Below are positions 52,831 to 61,556 of a DNA stretch of 64,000 bases, in pieces. Under the pieces are notes generated by a model. The model ran no database searches. It was not told the origin of the DNA and saw only the letters and a program-made list of their open reading frames with translations. Position numbers and translations under genes: made by a program. The stretch is from the NCBI RefSeq assembly GCF_004331455.1, contig NZ_SJJR01000007.1, positions 240,050 to 304,049 of the forward strand, written 5' to 3'. The stretch's first letter is position 1. Each line of letters begins with the position of its first letter. Source of the DNA: Micromonospora zingiberis (GTDB lineage Bacteria > Actinomycetota > Actinomycetes > Mycobacteriales > Micromonosporaceae).

Positions 52831-55800
52831 TTACAGGTTGGCGCAGTAGCCGACGCTGAAGGTGCTGGCCCCCGGCGCCAGAGTCCGGTTCCAGTCCACG
52901 CCCCTGATCCGGTAGCTACCATCGGCGAGGCGTTCCCGCGTGAAGTTCCACGCGTCGTAGATCTCGCCTTCGAGGGCGACGACGGCGGACCACTCGACGG
53001 GCTTGGCGCCGGTGTTGGTGGCGGTGATGGTGGCGCAGTAGCCGCCGCCGCTGTCGGAGTTCCACCGGGCGATCCTGGTCAGCGTCACCGCCACGGTGGA
53101 GCCGGCCACCAACCGGCCCACCCCCCAACGGGCGGTGCTCTGGTAGCCCACGCCCTCCGGCTCGGCCCAGTTCCGGATGCCCGTACGCGCCCCGTTCGAC
53201 GCGTCGTTGACCTGGAAGTCCAGACCGTGGAAGGTGTCCAGGCCACCGTATTCGAGCAGGCTGATCGCCGCCTCGACGGTGTAGCCCGTCGGGGTACGCA
53301 CGGTCGCGCTGTCCAGCCGGCCCGCCTGGAACGCCTCGTCGCCGGTGCCGAACGACACCACGTTGTCGGCGTTGATCCGGATCTGCGTGTCGTCGTAGCG
53401 GTAGCTGCCGTTCTTGGCGTTGCCGGCGTCGACGTAGATCTCGACCGAGTCCTGGATCCACGGGTCGGACCCGGAGACGTCCACCACCGGGTCGGTCACC
53501 TCGGCCAGTACGTAGAGCGTCTGACCCCGCCAGAGGGTACGGACCTGGGCCGTCGCGCCGGCCGTGCCGGAAACCTGCTTGGCCGTGGTCACCGCGCTCG
53601 CGTCGGCCCAGACGCCGTCCACCGTGCCGTCGATGACCGGTGCGCTGGCCGCCTGCCGCACCTCCAGGTACGACAGTTCCTCCACCAACGTCAGGGTGCC
53701 CACCGCGCCCGGGGTGTTCCAGCCGTACGTGGTGTCGTTGTCCCGCACCCGCACGTCCAGGGTGAGCGTGTCGCCCTGGGCGGCCCCGGTCAGCGGCAGG
53801 TGGGCGACCAGGTGGTAGCCGCCGTCCCGGCGCTCCGCCACGGCCGGCACGTCGCCGCTGCCGTCGCGGGACACGTGGTAGGTCTCGCCGCCCAGCACGA
53901 AGCTGACCCGGTCGTTGCCGGAGACCGTGGTGTCGTCGACCGTGACGTACGCGGTCAGCTGGTCCGCCGCCCAACGCAGTTGGAACCGCGCGGTGTCCTC
54001 CACCGGGTGCAGCGGCAGCTTGCGCCAGGTCAGATCCTTCGGTGCGGCGGCGGTCAGCGGCACCTCACCGGCGAAGACGTTGGCGGTGCGCAGCCGGGCG
54101 GGCAGCTCGCCGTCGACCGCCCCGTGATAGGCGGGCTTGGCACGCAGGTTGTCGTCGAACAGCAGCGGCGCCCCGTTGCCGGAACGCCAGGAGCGCCCGT
54201 CGGTGAGCCCCCAGACCGTGACGGCCAGCAGGTCGTCGGCGTGCGCCCGGAAGATCCGGAACGCGTCCCGGTAGTAGTAGCCCTGGTCGATGAGTTTCGC
54301 CTGGGTCACCGGGGTGCCGGTGGTGACGTCGAGTTCGGTGACGGCCTGGGTGACCGGCAGCTCCGCGAACGTCTCCAGCGCCGTCGCCAAGGCGCTGACC
54401 GGCATGGCCAGGGAGACATGGAACTGGTGGCCGACCCCGTGGACCGGCACGCCGCGGGCGAGCAGCCGCTGCACCAGTGCCAGGTAGCGGGCCTGCTTGC
54501 CGCTCTGCTCGGTGTTGTAGTCGTTGATGAACAGGGCGACCGGACGATCGCTGCCCTCGGCGGCGTAGACGTCGTTGAACGCCTCGTCGGCGTAGGCGAA
54601 GGTCAGGTCGATGAAGCTCTCGCCGAGGATCCGGTACCACTCGCTGCGGCGCAGGCCGTCGGCGTACTCGCCGCTGTCGCTGACCACCTCGTTGACCGCG
54701 TCGAAGGCGTACAGCGGGTTGGTGGGGGAGCCGAACGGGCCGTACCGCTCGCTGAGCGACTCGGCGACGTTGAAGATGTGCGTGCGCAGCCGCTCCCGCA
54801 GCACCTGCTGGTGGGCCGTGGACGTGGTCAGTGGCTGCCCGGCGGCGTCCTGGAAGAACCACTGCGGGGTCTGGCTGTGCCAGACCAGGACGTGGCCGTA
54901 CACGCGCAGGTCGTTGTCCCGGGCGAAGTCCATCATGGCCAGCGCCTGCTCGTGGGGGCGGAAGGTGCCCTCGGCGTCGTACCAGGCCTCGGGCTTCATG
55001 TGGTTTTCCGGGGTGATCTGGTTGAAGTGCCGGGTCAGCAACTCGGCGGCGGCGCCGACCGTCTCCCGGCTGTCGATGGCGACACCGACCGGGAAGTCGG
55101 TGGTCTCGTGGATGCCGGTGAGGTCCTCGATGACCGGCCGCTCGGGCACCCGTACGACGATGTCGTCGGCGAGGAAGTCGCTGGTGTTGCCGGGTACGTC
55201 CGCACCCTGCCAGCGGGTTTCGAAGTAGAGCACCGCGCTGTCGGCGGCCGGCATGGCGAACCGCGCGGTCACCTGGGTCCACCCGGAGTTGGTGACCGTC
55301 TCGAACTGGGCGAGGGTGCTGAACGACTGGCTGTCGCCGCTGGTGCTGGCCAGGGTGAGCCAGATCTGGTCGGTCGGCTGGCTCTCGGCGAACCGCAGCC
55401 AGGCGCTGAGCTCGTAGGTCACGCCCGGGTCGAACAGTCCGGTCACGTCGCGGCCCAGGCCGGCGCCCTGGTTGACCCGATCGGTGACCAGTGCGGCGGC
55501 GACGCCGCCGTGCGCGACGTCGGTGCGGGTGACCCGGGGGGCACCCGGACCGCCGTCCCGTGGTCCCCAGCCGTCCAGGCCGTCCTCGAAGTCGGTGTCG
55601 ATGACGATGGTGCCGGGCTCCGGCCCGCCCCCGCCGCCGTCCGGGGCGGTGATCAGGATGTCGTCGAGCAGGAACGGGGTGTCGCCCTCCGCCTCCACGT
55701 AGAGGGTGGCGGAGCTCAGGCCGGCGGGCAGCGTGTAGTCGCCGCCGATACGTACCCATTCGTCGGCGGTGGTGGCGACGTTGCCGCCGATCCAGGTGTA

Positions 55801-56205
55801 GGTGTTGTCACCGCCGCCGGCCGGGGTCGACTCGACGGTGAAGTGCACGCCGGCGCTGCCTTCGGTGCCGGCCGGAAGTTTCGCCCAGGCGCTGACGCTG
55901 TAGGGGACTCCGGGTTCGAACAGTGCGGTCGCGCTTGTCGCCGGGCCCTGCCAGTTGGCGGTGCGGCCGGTGACCGACAGGCTGCTGTCGCTTTCCCGGC
56001 CTTCGTCGGCGATGGCGAGGGTGACGTCGCCGCGCGGCCCCCAGGGGGTGTACGAGCCGGACTCGAAGTCGTTGCTGAGCACGACCTGGGCGGCGACGGC
56101 CGGGGCGGGGGCGGCGGTGATCGCCGCGACGAGCGTGGCCGAAAGGAGGACGGCGAGAGTGCGTGATCGGCGGCGTGATTGACGGGACAGGTTCCAGAGG
56201 CGCAT
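52831..56205 (-). CDS. Modular secreted GH10 endo-1,4-beta-xylanase
   Basis: This 1124-residue enzyme starts at ATG 56205 after AAAGGGA. Signal peptide to about residue 39. Two CBM4_9/CBM22-like beta-sandwich modules (about 40-190, 198-353) both have NDFESG or DTDFEDG starts and a Gly-rich linker between them. The GH10 barrel (about 360-695) has acid/base Glu506 (AFDAVNEVV) and nucleophile Glu624 (VTELDVTTG), plus HVLVWHSQTPQWF. A CBM9-like domain (about 845-1040, APVIDGTVDGVW) and a C-terminal Trp/Cys-bearing CBM2-like module (1045-1124) follow. CBM22-GH10-CBM9 is a known layout of thermostable xylanases. It should degrade xylan outside the cell. Confidence 0.94.
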   Translation of the reverse strand: MRLWNLSRQSRRRSRTLAVLLSATLVAAITAAPAPAVAAQVVLSNDFESGSYTPWGPRGDVTLAIADEGRESDSSLSVTGRTANWQGPATSATALFEPGVPYSVSAWAKLPAGTEGSAGVHFTVESTPAGGGDNTYTWIGGNVATTADEWVRIGGDYTLPAGLSSATLYVEAEGDTPFLLDDILITAPDGGGGGPEPGTIVIDTDFEDGLDGWGPRDGGPGAPRVTRTDVAHGGVAAALVTDRVNQGAGLGRDVTGLFDPGVTYELSAWLRFAESQPTDQIWLTLASTSGDSQSFSTLAQFETVTNSGWTQVTARFAMPAADSAVLYFETRWQGADVPGNTSDFLADDIVVRVPERPVIEDLTGIHETTDFPVGVAIDSRETVGAAAELLTRHFNQITPENHMKPEAWYDAEGTFRPHEQALAMMDFARDNDLRVYGHVLVWHSQTPQWFFQDAAGQPLTTSTAHQQVLRERLRTHIFNVAESLSERYGPFGSPTNPLYAFDAVNEVVSDSGEYADGLRRSEWYRILGESFIDLTFAYADEAFNDVYAAEGSDRPVALFINDYNTEQSGKQARYLALVQRLLARGVPVHGVGHQFHVSLAMPVSALATALETFAELPVTQAVTELDVTTGTPVTQAKLIDQGYYYRDAFRIFRAHADDLLAVTVWGLTDGRSWRSGNGAPLLFDDNLRAKPAYHGAVDGELPARLRTANVFAGEVPLTAAAPKDLTWRKLPLHPVEDTARFQLRWAADQLTAYVTVDDTTVSGNDRVSFVLGGETYHVSRDGSGDVPAVAERRDGGYHLVAHLPLTGAAQGDTLTLDVRVRDNDTTYGWNTPGAVGTLTLVEELSYLEVRQAASAPVIDGTVDGVWADASAVTTAKQVSGTAGATAQVRTLWRGQTLYVLAEVTDPVVDVSGSDPWIQDSVEIYVDAGNAKNGSYRYDDTQIRINADNVVSFGTGDEAFQAGRLDSATVRTPTGYTVEAAISLLEYGGLDTFHGLDFQVNDASNGARTGIRNWAEPEGVGYQSTARWGVGRLVAGSTVAVTLTRIARWNSDSGGGYCATITATNTGAKPVEWSAVVALEGEIYDAWNFTRERLADGSYRIRGVDWNRTLAPGASTFSVGYCANL

Positions 56206-56282
56206 CGGCTGGTCCCTTTACGCAAATTGGACGGTGGTGGGGGTGCCTGACATCGGCTTCGCCGACGGATCCAAGCGCGTGC

Positions 56283-56334
56283 ATGCTATGTCGGGCCGAT
56301 CACCATGACCAGAACTTCCGGAAGTTTTCGGAAG
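56283..56334 (-). promoter_or_regulatory. GH10 promoter with AACTTCCGGAAGTT palindrome
   Basis: A perfect 14-bp palindrome at 56313-56326 is joined upstream by a further TTCCGAA half (to 56334). On the minus strand it is followed after one base by TGGTCA (56311-56306), 17 bases and TAGCAT (56288-56283), a plausible promoter. The GH11 promoter has the same element at the same distance. Confidence 0.6.
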
Positions 56335-56407
56335 GTGGTGGGATGGCCCGACGCGACCGGTGCAAGGCGCCACGCCCGGCCCTACGGAGATCTCGGTGAG
56401 TGTCGCG

Positions 56408-56455
56408 ACACAGCATCTGGTGTTGAGCTTCCTGGTGCGTTCCCATATATAGTGC
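56408..56455 (+). promoter_or_regulatory. nrdAB promoter with paired NrdR boxes
   Basis: ACACAGCATCTGGTGT (56408-56423) and a second box containing CCATATATAGTG (56440-56455) fit the NrdR consensus acaCwAtATaTwGtgt. They are 32 bp apart, the usual spacing of paired NrdR sites. The promoter lies within: TTGAGC (56423-56428), 17 bases, TATATA (56446-56451). Binding of the repressor NrdR would block it when dATP is high. Confidence 0.75.
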
Positions 56456-56460
56456 TGTTC

Positions 56461-56643
56461 GCAGCTGGTTCGCCCACCGCTCCACGGTGGTCGAGGCAAC
56501 AGGGAACCCGGTGTGAGTCCGGGACTGCCCCGCAGCGGTAAGTGGGAACGACCGCCGTCAACGAAGCACTGGACCGCGAGGTCCGGGAAGCGACGGCCAG
56601 TAGACACGAGCACCACGCCCACGAGTCCGAAGACCTGCCAGCG
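56461..56643 (+). ncRNA. Cobalamin riboswitch upstream of nrdAB
   Basis: The conserved core is present in order: AGGGAACCCGGTG, GACTGCCCCGCAGCGGTAAG, the GGGAACGACCGCC stretch, GGAAGCGACGGCCAGTAG and the B12 box with AGTCCGAAGACCTGCCA. A 10-bp hairpin with GAC loop (56644-56666) follows directly and may be the expression platform. In Streptomyces coelicolor the class I nrdABS operon is also shut off by a B12 riboswitch, leaving the B12-dependent class II enzyme. Ends are approximate. Confidence 0.93.
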
Positions 56644-56794
56644 CGCCGCACGCGACGCGTGCGGCGGTCGAAGGCCGCGCGGGACGGCCGACGCCGATCA
56701 GCTGGTCGATTCGCGGCAGCCGTGCCGTCGGACGACCGGCGGCGTCCCTCCCACGCACCCGTCGACCTTCGCCACAGGTGTGAGGAGGGGGAAC

Positions 56795-59170
56795 ATGACG
56801 GTGACCCGGGAGCAGGCGGAGCCCGAGCCGCGCCGGCAGGTGATGCAGGTCCGCAAACGCAACGGCGACGCCGAGCCGGTCGACGTCAACAAGATCGTCA
56901 AGGCGGTGGAGCGCTGGGTCACCGACCTGGACGAGATCGATCCGCTCCGAGTGGCGACGAAGACCATCAGCGGCCTGTACGACGGCGCGACCACCGCGGA
57001 GCTGGACAAGCTGTCGATCCAGACGGCGGCGGAGCTGATCGGTGCGGAACCGCAGTACTCCAAGCTGGCGGCGCGACTGCTGGCCGCCTTCGTCGACAAG
57101 GAGGTCCGCGGCCAGCAGGTGGCCAGCTTCAGCCAGTCCATCCGGTACGCCCACGGTCTCGGCCTGGTCGGCGACGACACCGCCGCGTTCGTGGCCCGCA
57201 ACGCACGCAAGCTGGACGACGCGGTCGACCCGGCGGGGGACCTGCGGTTCGAGTACTTCGGGCTGCGTACCGTCGCCGACCGGTACCTGCTGCGGCACCC
57301 GCAGACCCGGCTGGTGGTGGAGACACCGCAGTACTGGCTGCTGCGGGTCGCGTGCGGACTATCCCAGACGCCCGGCGAGGCCATCGACTTCTACCGGCTG
57401 ATGTCCAGCCTCGCCTACCTACCGAGCTCACCCACGCTGTTCAACTCCGGCACCCGGCACACCCAGATGTCCTCGTGCTTCCTGGTCGACTCGCCCCGCG
57501 ACGAACTCGACTCCATCTACGAGCGGTACCACCAGGTGGCCAAGCTGTCCAAGTTCTCCGGCGGCATCGGGATCTCCTGGTCCCGGGTGCGGGGCCGGGG
57601 CGCGTTGATCAGGGGCACCAACGGCCGGTCGAACGGCATCGTGCCGTTCCTCAAGACCCTCGACGCCGGGGTGGCGGCGGTGAACCAGGGCGGCCGTCGC
57701 AAGGGCGCGGCCTGCGTCTATCTGGAGCCGTGGCATCCGGACATCGAGGAGTTCCTGGAGCTGCGGGACAACACCGGCGAGGAGTCCCGGCGGACGCACA
57801 ACCTGAACCTGGCCAACTGGATCCCGGACGAGTTCATGCGCCGGGTGGAGGCCGACGCCGACTGGTCGCTGATCGACCCGTCCGACGCGCCCGAACTGCC
57901 CGACCTGTTCGGCGAGGCGTTCGACGAGGCGTACCGCGCCGCGGAGAAGAAGGCGGTCCGCACGGTCAAGGCCCGGGACCTGTACGGGCGGATGATGCGC
58001 ACCCTCGCGCAGACCGGCAACGGGTGGATGACCTTCAAGGACGCGGCGAACCGGCTGTCCAACCAGACCGGCGCACCCGGCAACACCATCCACCTGTCGA
58101 ACCTGTGCACCGAGATCCTGGAGGTCAACAACGACGCCGAGACCGCCGTGTGCAACCTCGGCTCGATCAACCTCTCCGCGCACGTCCGGGCGGACGGCGT
58201 CGACTGGGACAAGCTGCGTGCGACCGTACGCACGGCCGTGGTGTTCCTCGACCGGGTGATCGACATCAACTACTACCCGGCCGAGCAGGCGGCGGCGTCG
58301 AACCCGCGCTGGCGTCCGGTCGGGCTCGGGCTGATGGGTCTTCAGGACGCGTTGTTCACCCTGCGGCTGCCGTTCGACTCGGCCGAGGCCCGGGACCTGT
58401 CGACCCGGGTGCAGGAGGAGATCCTGCTGACCGCCCTGGAGACGTCGGCCGGGCTGGCCGAGCGGTTCGGGCCGCACCCGGCGTACGCACAGACCCGCGC
58501 CGCCCACGGCCAGCTGCACCCCGACCTGTGGGGTGCGCAGGTCACCCAGGTCGAGCGGTGGGCGGCGCTGCGGGACACGATCGCCGCGCACGGGCTGCGG
58601 AACTCGCTGCTGGTCGCGATCGCGCCGACCGCCACCATCGCCTCGATCGCGGGCTGCTACGAGTGCATCGAGCCGCAGGTGTCCAACCTGTTCAAGCGCG
58701 AGACGATGTCCGGCGAGTTCCTCCAGATCAACACCTACCTGGTGGATGAGCTGAAGGCACGCGGGCTCTGGACGGCGTCGATCCGCGAACAGATCAAGCG
58801 TGCCGAAGGGTCGGTGCAGGGGATCGCCGAGCTGCCCGAATCGGTGCGGCTGCTGTTCCGCACCGCGTGGGAGCTGCCGCAGCGGGCGCTGATCGATCTG
58901 GCCGCCACCCGCGCCCCGTTCATCGACCAGTCCCAGTCGCTGAACCTGTTCATGAGCGCGCCGACCATCGGCAAGCTCTCCTCGATGTACCTGCACGCCT
59001 GGAAATCCGGGCTCAAGACCACCTACTACCTGCGGTCGCGTCCGGCGACCCGGATCCAGCAGGCCACCGTCGCCGTCACCCCGGCCGCCACGCCGATCGT
59101 GGCGGTCAGCGACGACGAGGCGTTGGCCTGCTCCCTGGAAAACCCCGAGAGCTGCGAGGCCTGCCAGTGA
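56795..59170 (+). CDS. nrdA: Class Ia ribonucleoside-diphosphate reductase, alpha subunit
   Basis: This 791-residue large subunit starts at ATG 56795 behind GAGGAGGGGG. An N-terminal ATP-cone (VRKRNGDAEPVDVNKIVKAV, about 15-105) gives allosteric activity control. The barrel has redox Cys in MSSCFLVDS and in TAVCNLGSIN, the radical Cys in HLSNLCTEILEVNN, and PTATIASIAGCYECIEP. The tail ends in CSLENPESCEACQ, the Cys pair that passes reducing power to the active site. It reduces ribonucleotides for DNA synthesis with NrdB. Controlled by NrdR boxes and a B12 riboswitch. The stop overlaps the nrdB start (GTGA). Confidence 0.96.
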   Translation: MTVTREQAEPEPRRQVMQVRKRNGDAEPVDVNKIVKAVERWVTDLDEIDPLRVATKTISGLYDGATTAELDKLSIQTAAELIGAEPQYSKLAARLLAAFVDKEVRGQQVASFSQSIRYAHGLGLVGDDTAAFVARNARKLDDAVDPAGDLRFEYFGLRTVADRYLLRHPQTRLVVETPQYWLLRVACGLSQTPGEAIDFYRLMSSLAYLPSSPTLFNSGTRHTQMSSCFLVDSPRDELDSIYERYHQVAKLSKFSGGIGISWSRVRGRGALIRGTNGRSNGIVPFLKTLDAGVAAVNQGGRRKGAACVYLEPWHPDIEEFLELRDNTGEESRRTHNLNLANWIPDEFMRRVEADADWSLIDPSDAPELPDLFGEAFDEAYRAAEKKAVRTVKARDLYGRMMRTLAQTGNGWMTFKDAANRLSNQTGAPGNTIHLSNLCTEILEVNNDAETAVCNLGSINLSAHVRADGVDWDKLRATVRTAVVFLDRVIDINYYPAEQAAASNPRWRPVGLGLMGLQDALFTLRLPFDSAEARDLSTRVQEEILLTALETSAGLAERFGPHPAYAQTRAAHGQLHPDLWGAQVTQVERWAALRDTIAAHGLRNSLLVAIAPTATIASIAGCYECIEPQVSNLFKRETMSGEFLQINTYLVDELKARGLWTASIREQIKRAEGSVQGIAELPESVRLLFRTAWELPQRALIDLAATRAPFIDQSQSLNLFMSAPTIGKLSSMYLHAWKSGLKTTYYLRSRPATRIQQATVAVTPAATPIVAVSDDEALACSLENPESCEACQ

Positions 59171-60213
59171 CCACCGTTCCCGAATCCCGTACCGCCGTCA
59201 GCCCCGGGCAGCGGCACCTACTGCTCGACCCGGGGATGGATCTGACCCTGCGTCCGATGCGTTACCCGCAGTTCTTCGACCGGTTCAAGGACGCGATCAA
59301 GAACACCTGGACGGTGGAGGAGGTCGACCTGCACGCCGACCTCGCCGACCTGGCCAAGCTCTCCCCGGCCGAGCAGCACCTCGTCTCCCGGCTGGTCGCG
59401 TTCTTCGCCACCGGCGACACCATCGTCGCCAACAACCTCGTGCTCAACCTCTACCAGCACGTCAACTCCCCGGAGGGCCGGCTCTACCTGTCCCGGCAGC
59501 TGTTCGAGGAGGCGGTGCACGTCCAGTTCTACCTGAACCTGCTCGACACCTACGTGCCCGACGAGCGGGAGCGGTTCGCGGCGTTCGCGGCGGTGGAGAA
59601 CATTCCCTCGATCGCCCGCAAGGCGGAGTTCTGTTTCAAGTGGATCGACTCGATCTACGAGCTGCGGAAACTGCGCACCCGCGCGGACCGGCGGGCCTTC
59701 CTGCTCAACCTGATCTGCTTCGCCGCCTGCATCGAAGGACTGTTCTTCTACGGCGCCTTCGCGTACGTGTACTTCCTGCGCTCCCGGGGACTGCTGCACG
59801 GTCTGGCGTCCGGCACCAACTGGGTGTTCCGCGACGAGTCGATGCACATGGCCTTCGCCTTCGACGTGGTGGACACCGTACGCGCCGAGGAGCCGGACCT
59901 GTTCGACGCGCAGATGCGCCAGCAGGTCAGGGACATGCTGGCCGAGGCGGTCGACTGTGAGGTCCAGTTCGCCGCCGACCTGCTCGAACAGGGTGTCTCC
60001 GGGATGCCGTTGGCCGACATGCGGGACTATCTTCAGCACGTGGCCGACCGGCGGCTGGCCATGCTCGGCATCGAGCCGATGTACGGCTCGCCGAATCCGT
60101 TCGCGTTCATGGAGTTGCAGGACGTGCAGGAGCTGTCGAACTTCTTCGAACGCCGGGTGTCGGCGTACCAGGTCGGGGTGAGCGGCACCGTCAGCTTCGA
60201 CGACGACTTCTGA
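59167..60213 (+). CDS. nrdB: Class Ia ribonucleoside-diphosphate reductase, beta subunit
   Basis: This 348-residue di-iron subunit starts at GTG 59167, overlapping the nrdA stop as GTGA, so translation is probably coupled. The metal/radical motif EEAVHVQFY has the Glu-x-x-His ligands and Tyr at the position of the E. coli radical Tyr122, so a tyrosyl-radical enzyme is likely. Other ligands are in CIEGLFFYGAFAY and VFRDESMHMAF. It produces the radical used by NrdA. No nrdS-like regulator follows, unlike the Streptomyces operon; a strong hairpin ends the unit. Confidence 0.96.
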   Translation: MTTVPESRTAVSPGQRHLLLDPGMDLTLRPMRYPQFFDRFKDAIKNTWTVEEVDLHADLADLAKLSPAEQHLVSRLVAFFATGDTIVANNLVLNLYQHVNSPEGRLYLSRQLFEEAVHVQFYLNLLDTYVPDERERFAAFAAVENIPSIARKAEFCFKWIDSIYELRKLRTRADRRAFLLNLICFAACIEGLFFYGAFAYVYFLRSRGLLHGLASGTNWVFRDESMHMAFAFDVVDTVRAEEPDLFDAQMRQQVRDMLAEAVDCEVQFAADLLEQGVSGMPLADMRDYLQHVADRRLAMLGIEPMYGSPNPFAFMELQDVQELSNFFERRVSAYQVGVSGTVSFDDDF

Positions 60214-60215
60214 TC

Positions 60216-60254
60216 ACCTCGGTCCTGGGCGACACCGTCGCCCAGGACCGAGGT
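60216..60254 (+). terminator. nrdAB terminator hairpin
   Basis: A perfect 18-bp stem with a three-base loop (arms 60216-60233 and 60237-60254) starts three bases after the nrdB stop. No U-run. Confidence 0.8.
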
Positions 60255-60285
60255 ACCGCAGCGGTACCCAGGTCGTATCGTCGCA

Positions 60286-61161
60286 GTGGTGACCACCGGC
60301 CTTGAGAACCTTTCGCCGCCGCAGCGGACCCTGCTGGCGCAGTGGTTGCCGAACGCGGTCGTCGCGCGGAACCACAGCTGGGGGCTGGTCGCCACCACCG
60401 TCCTTGAGGTGACCTGTGCCGGGTCACGGTTCATCGTCAAGGCCGGTGGTGACGACGGCCACCACATCGAGCGGGAACTGCACGCCCACCGCAACTGGCT
60501 GCGCCCGTGGACCGACCGGGGCCGGGCACCGGTTCTGGTGCACGGCAGTGCGGAGGCCAAGCTCCTCGTCACCCGGTACCTGCCCGGTGAGTTGCTGCTC
60601 GGCAGCGCGCACGTCGAGGACCCCCACAGCTATCGGCAGGCGGGCAAATTGCTGGCGTTGCTGCACGGCCAGGGCGCCGTCACCGACGACGATTACGAGA
60701 GCCGCGAGAACGAGCGGACCCTGGCGTGGCTGAGCCGACCACACCGGATCGCGGCGGATGTCGTGCACCGGCTCCGCGCCGAGATCGCCGCGTGGGAGAC
60801 CCCACCGGCGGCCCTGGTGCCCACCCACGGCGACTGGCAGCCCCGCAACTGGCTCGTCCATGACGGTGTCGTGAGCGTCATCGACTTCGGTCGAGCGGCG
60901 CTGCGTCCCGCGGCCACGGACTTCGAGCGGCTGGCCGCCCAGGAATTCCGCCGTGACCCGAAGCTCGAAGTCGCCTTCCTCGACGGGTACGGCCCGGACC
61001 CCCGCGAGGACCGCGCGTGGCATCGCATCCGGGTCCGGGCGGCGGTCGGCACCGCAGCGTGGGCCTACCAGGTAGGCGACGCACGGTTCGAAGCCCAGGG
61101 TCATCGAATGATCACCGAAGTGCTCTCGTCCTCCGGGTCCGGACGCGACGACACCGCGTGA
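60286..61161 (+). CDS. Aminoglycoside phosphotransferase (APH) family kinase
   Basis: This 291-residue kinase-like protein starts at GTG 60286 or 60289. The catalytic loop HGDWQPRNWLVHDG holds the Asp and Asn of the HxDxxxxN motif, and VSVIDFGRAALRP holds the DFG-like metal-binding Asp. An N-lobe Lys (RFIVKAGGDD) and acidic IERELHAH match the ATP site. APH-fold enzymes phosphorylate aminoglycosides, choline, homoserine or other small alcohols. It lies alone between two B12-controlled units and is probably not controlled by them. Resistance is possible but unproven. Confidence 0.88.
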   Translation: MVTTGLENLSPPQRTLLAQWLPNAVVARNHSWGLVATTVLEVTCAGSRFIVKAGGDDGHHIERELHAHRNWLRPWTDRGRAPVLVHGSAEAKLLVTRYLPGELLLGSAHVEDPHSYRQAGKLLALLHGQGAVTDDDYESRENERTLAWLSRPHRIAADVVHRLRAEIAAWETPPAALVPTHGDWQPRNWLVHDGVVSVIDFGRAALRPAATDFERLAAQEFRRDPKLEVAFLDGYGPDPREDRAWHRIRVRAAVGTAAWAYQVGDARFEAQGHRMITEVLSSSGSGRDDTA

Positions 61162-61245
61162 CGTTGCCGTCGTCCCGGCGGTCGTATCCCGTACGGCGGA
61201 CACCCCGGCCCGGATTGCGCCGTGTGGCCCGTACGATGGCGGGCA

Positions 61246-61435
61246 GTGCTGGTTCGTCCCGTCCGTGAGGGCGGGGCGTCGTAAGAGGGAACCCGGTGCG
61301 AGACCGGGACTGCCCCGCAGCGGTGAGTGGGAACGACCGCCGTCAACGAAGCACTGGACCGCGAGGTCTGGGAAGCGACGGCCAGTAGGCGACCTGGTGT
61401 CATGCCCACGAGTCCGAAGACCTGCCAGCGCCGCG
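61246..61435 (+). ncRNA. Cobalamin riboswitch upstream of metE
   Basis: All conserved blocks are present, from AGAGGGAACCCGGTG through GACTGCCCCGCAGCGGTGAG and GGAAGCGACGGCCAGTAG to the B12 box AGTCCGAAGACCTGCCAG. The core from 61309 to 61388 differs at only a few bases from the nrdAB riboswitch. A 9-bp hairpin with GCC loop (61433-61453) follows, at the same place as in the nrdAB leader. Ends are approximate. metE is a classic B12-riboswitch target. Confidence 0.94.
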
Positions 61436-61556
61436 CACACCGCCGGTGTGCGCCGCCGGCGGTCTCTCGGGAGGGCCAGGGCGGAAGCCGGTACCCGAGG
61501 TGTACCCGCCTTCCCCTCTCCTGTCCGCCGGACGCTTCGAGGGAAGGAACTCCCTG

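Noticed and set aside
49179..52922. 1247-codon open frame on the minus strand
   Set aside because: It mirrors the plus-strand BTAD end and the secreted protein gene. Composition is Arg/Gly/Leu-rich shadow sequence without domains, while the plus frame has a signal peptide and good codon use.
53227..56166. 979-codon open frame on the plus strand opposite the GH10 gene
   Set aside because: Shadow of the GH10 xylanase, whose catalytic and binding modules are unmistakable on the minus strand.
57428..58996. 522-codon minus-strand frame inside nrdA
   Set aside because: Shadow of nrdA in high-GC sequence; no motifs.
61209..61237. Possible metE promoter with TACGAT at 61232-61237
   Set aside because: The -10 is acceptable but no -35 hexamer is found at 16-18 bp, so it was not listed as a feature.
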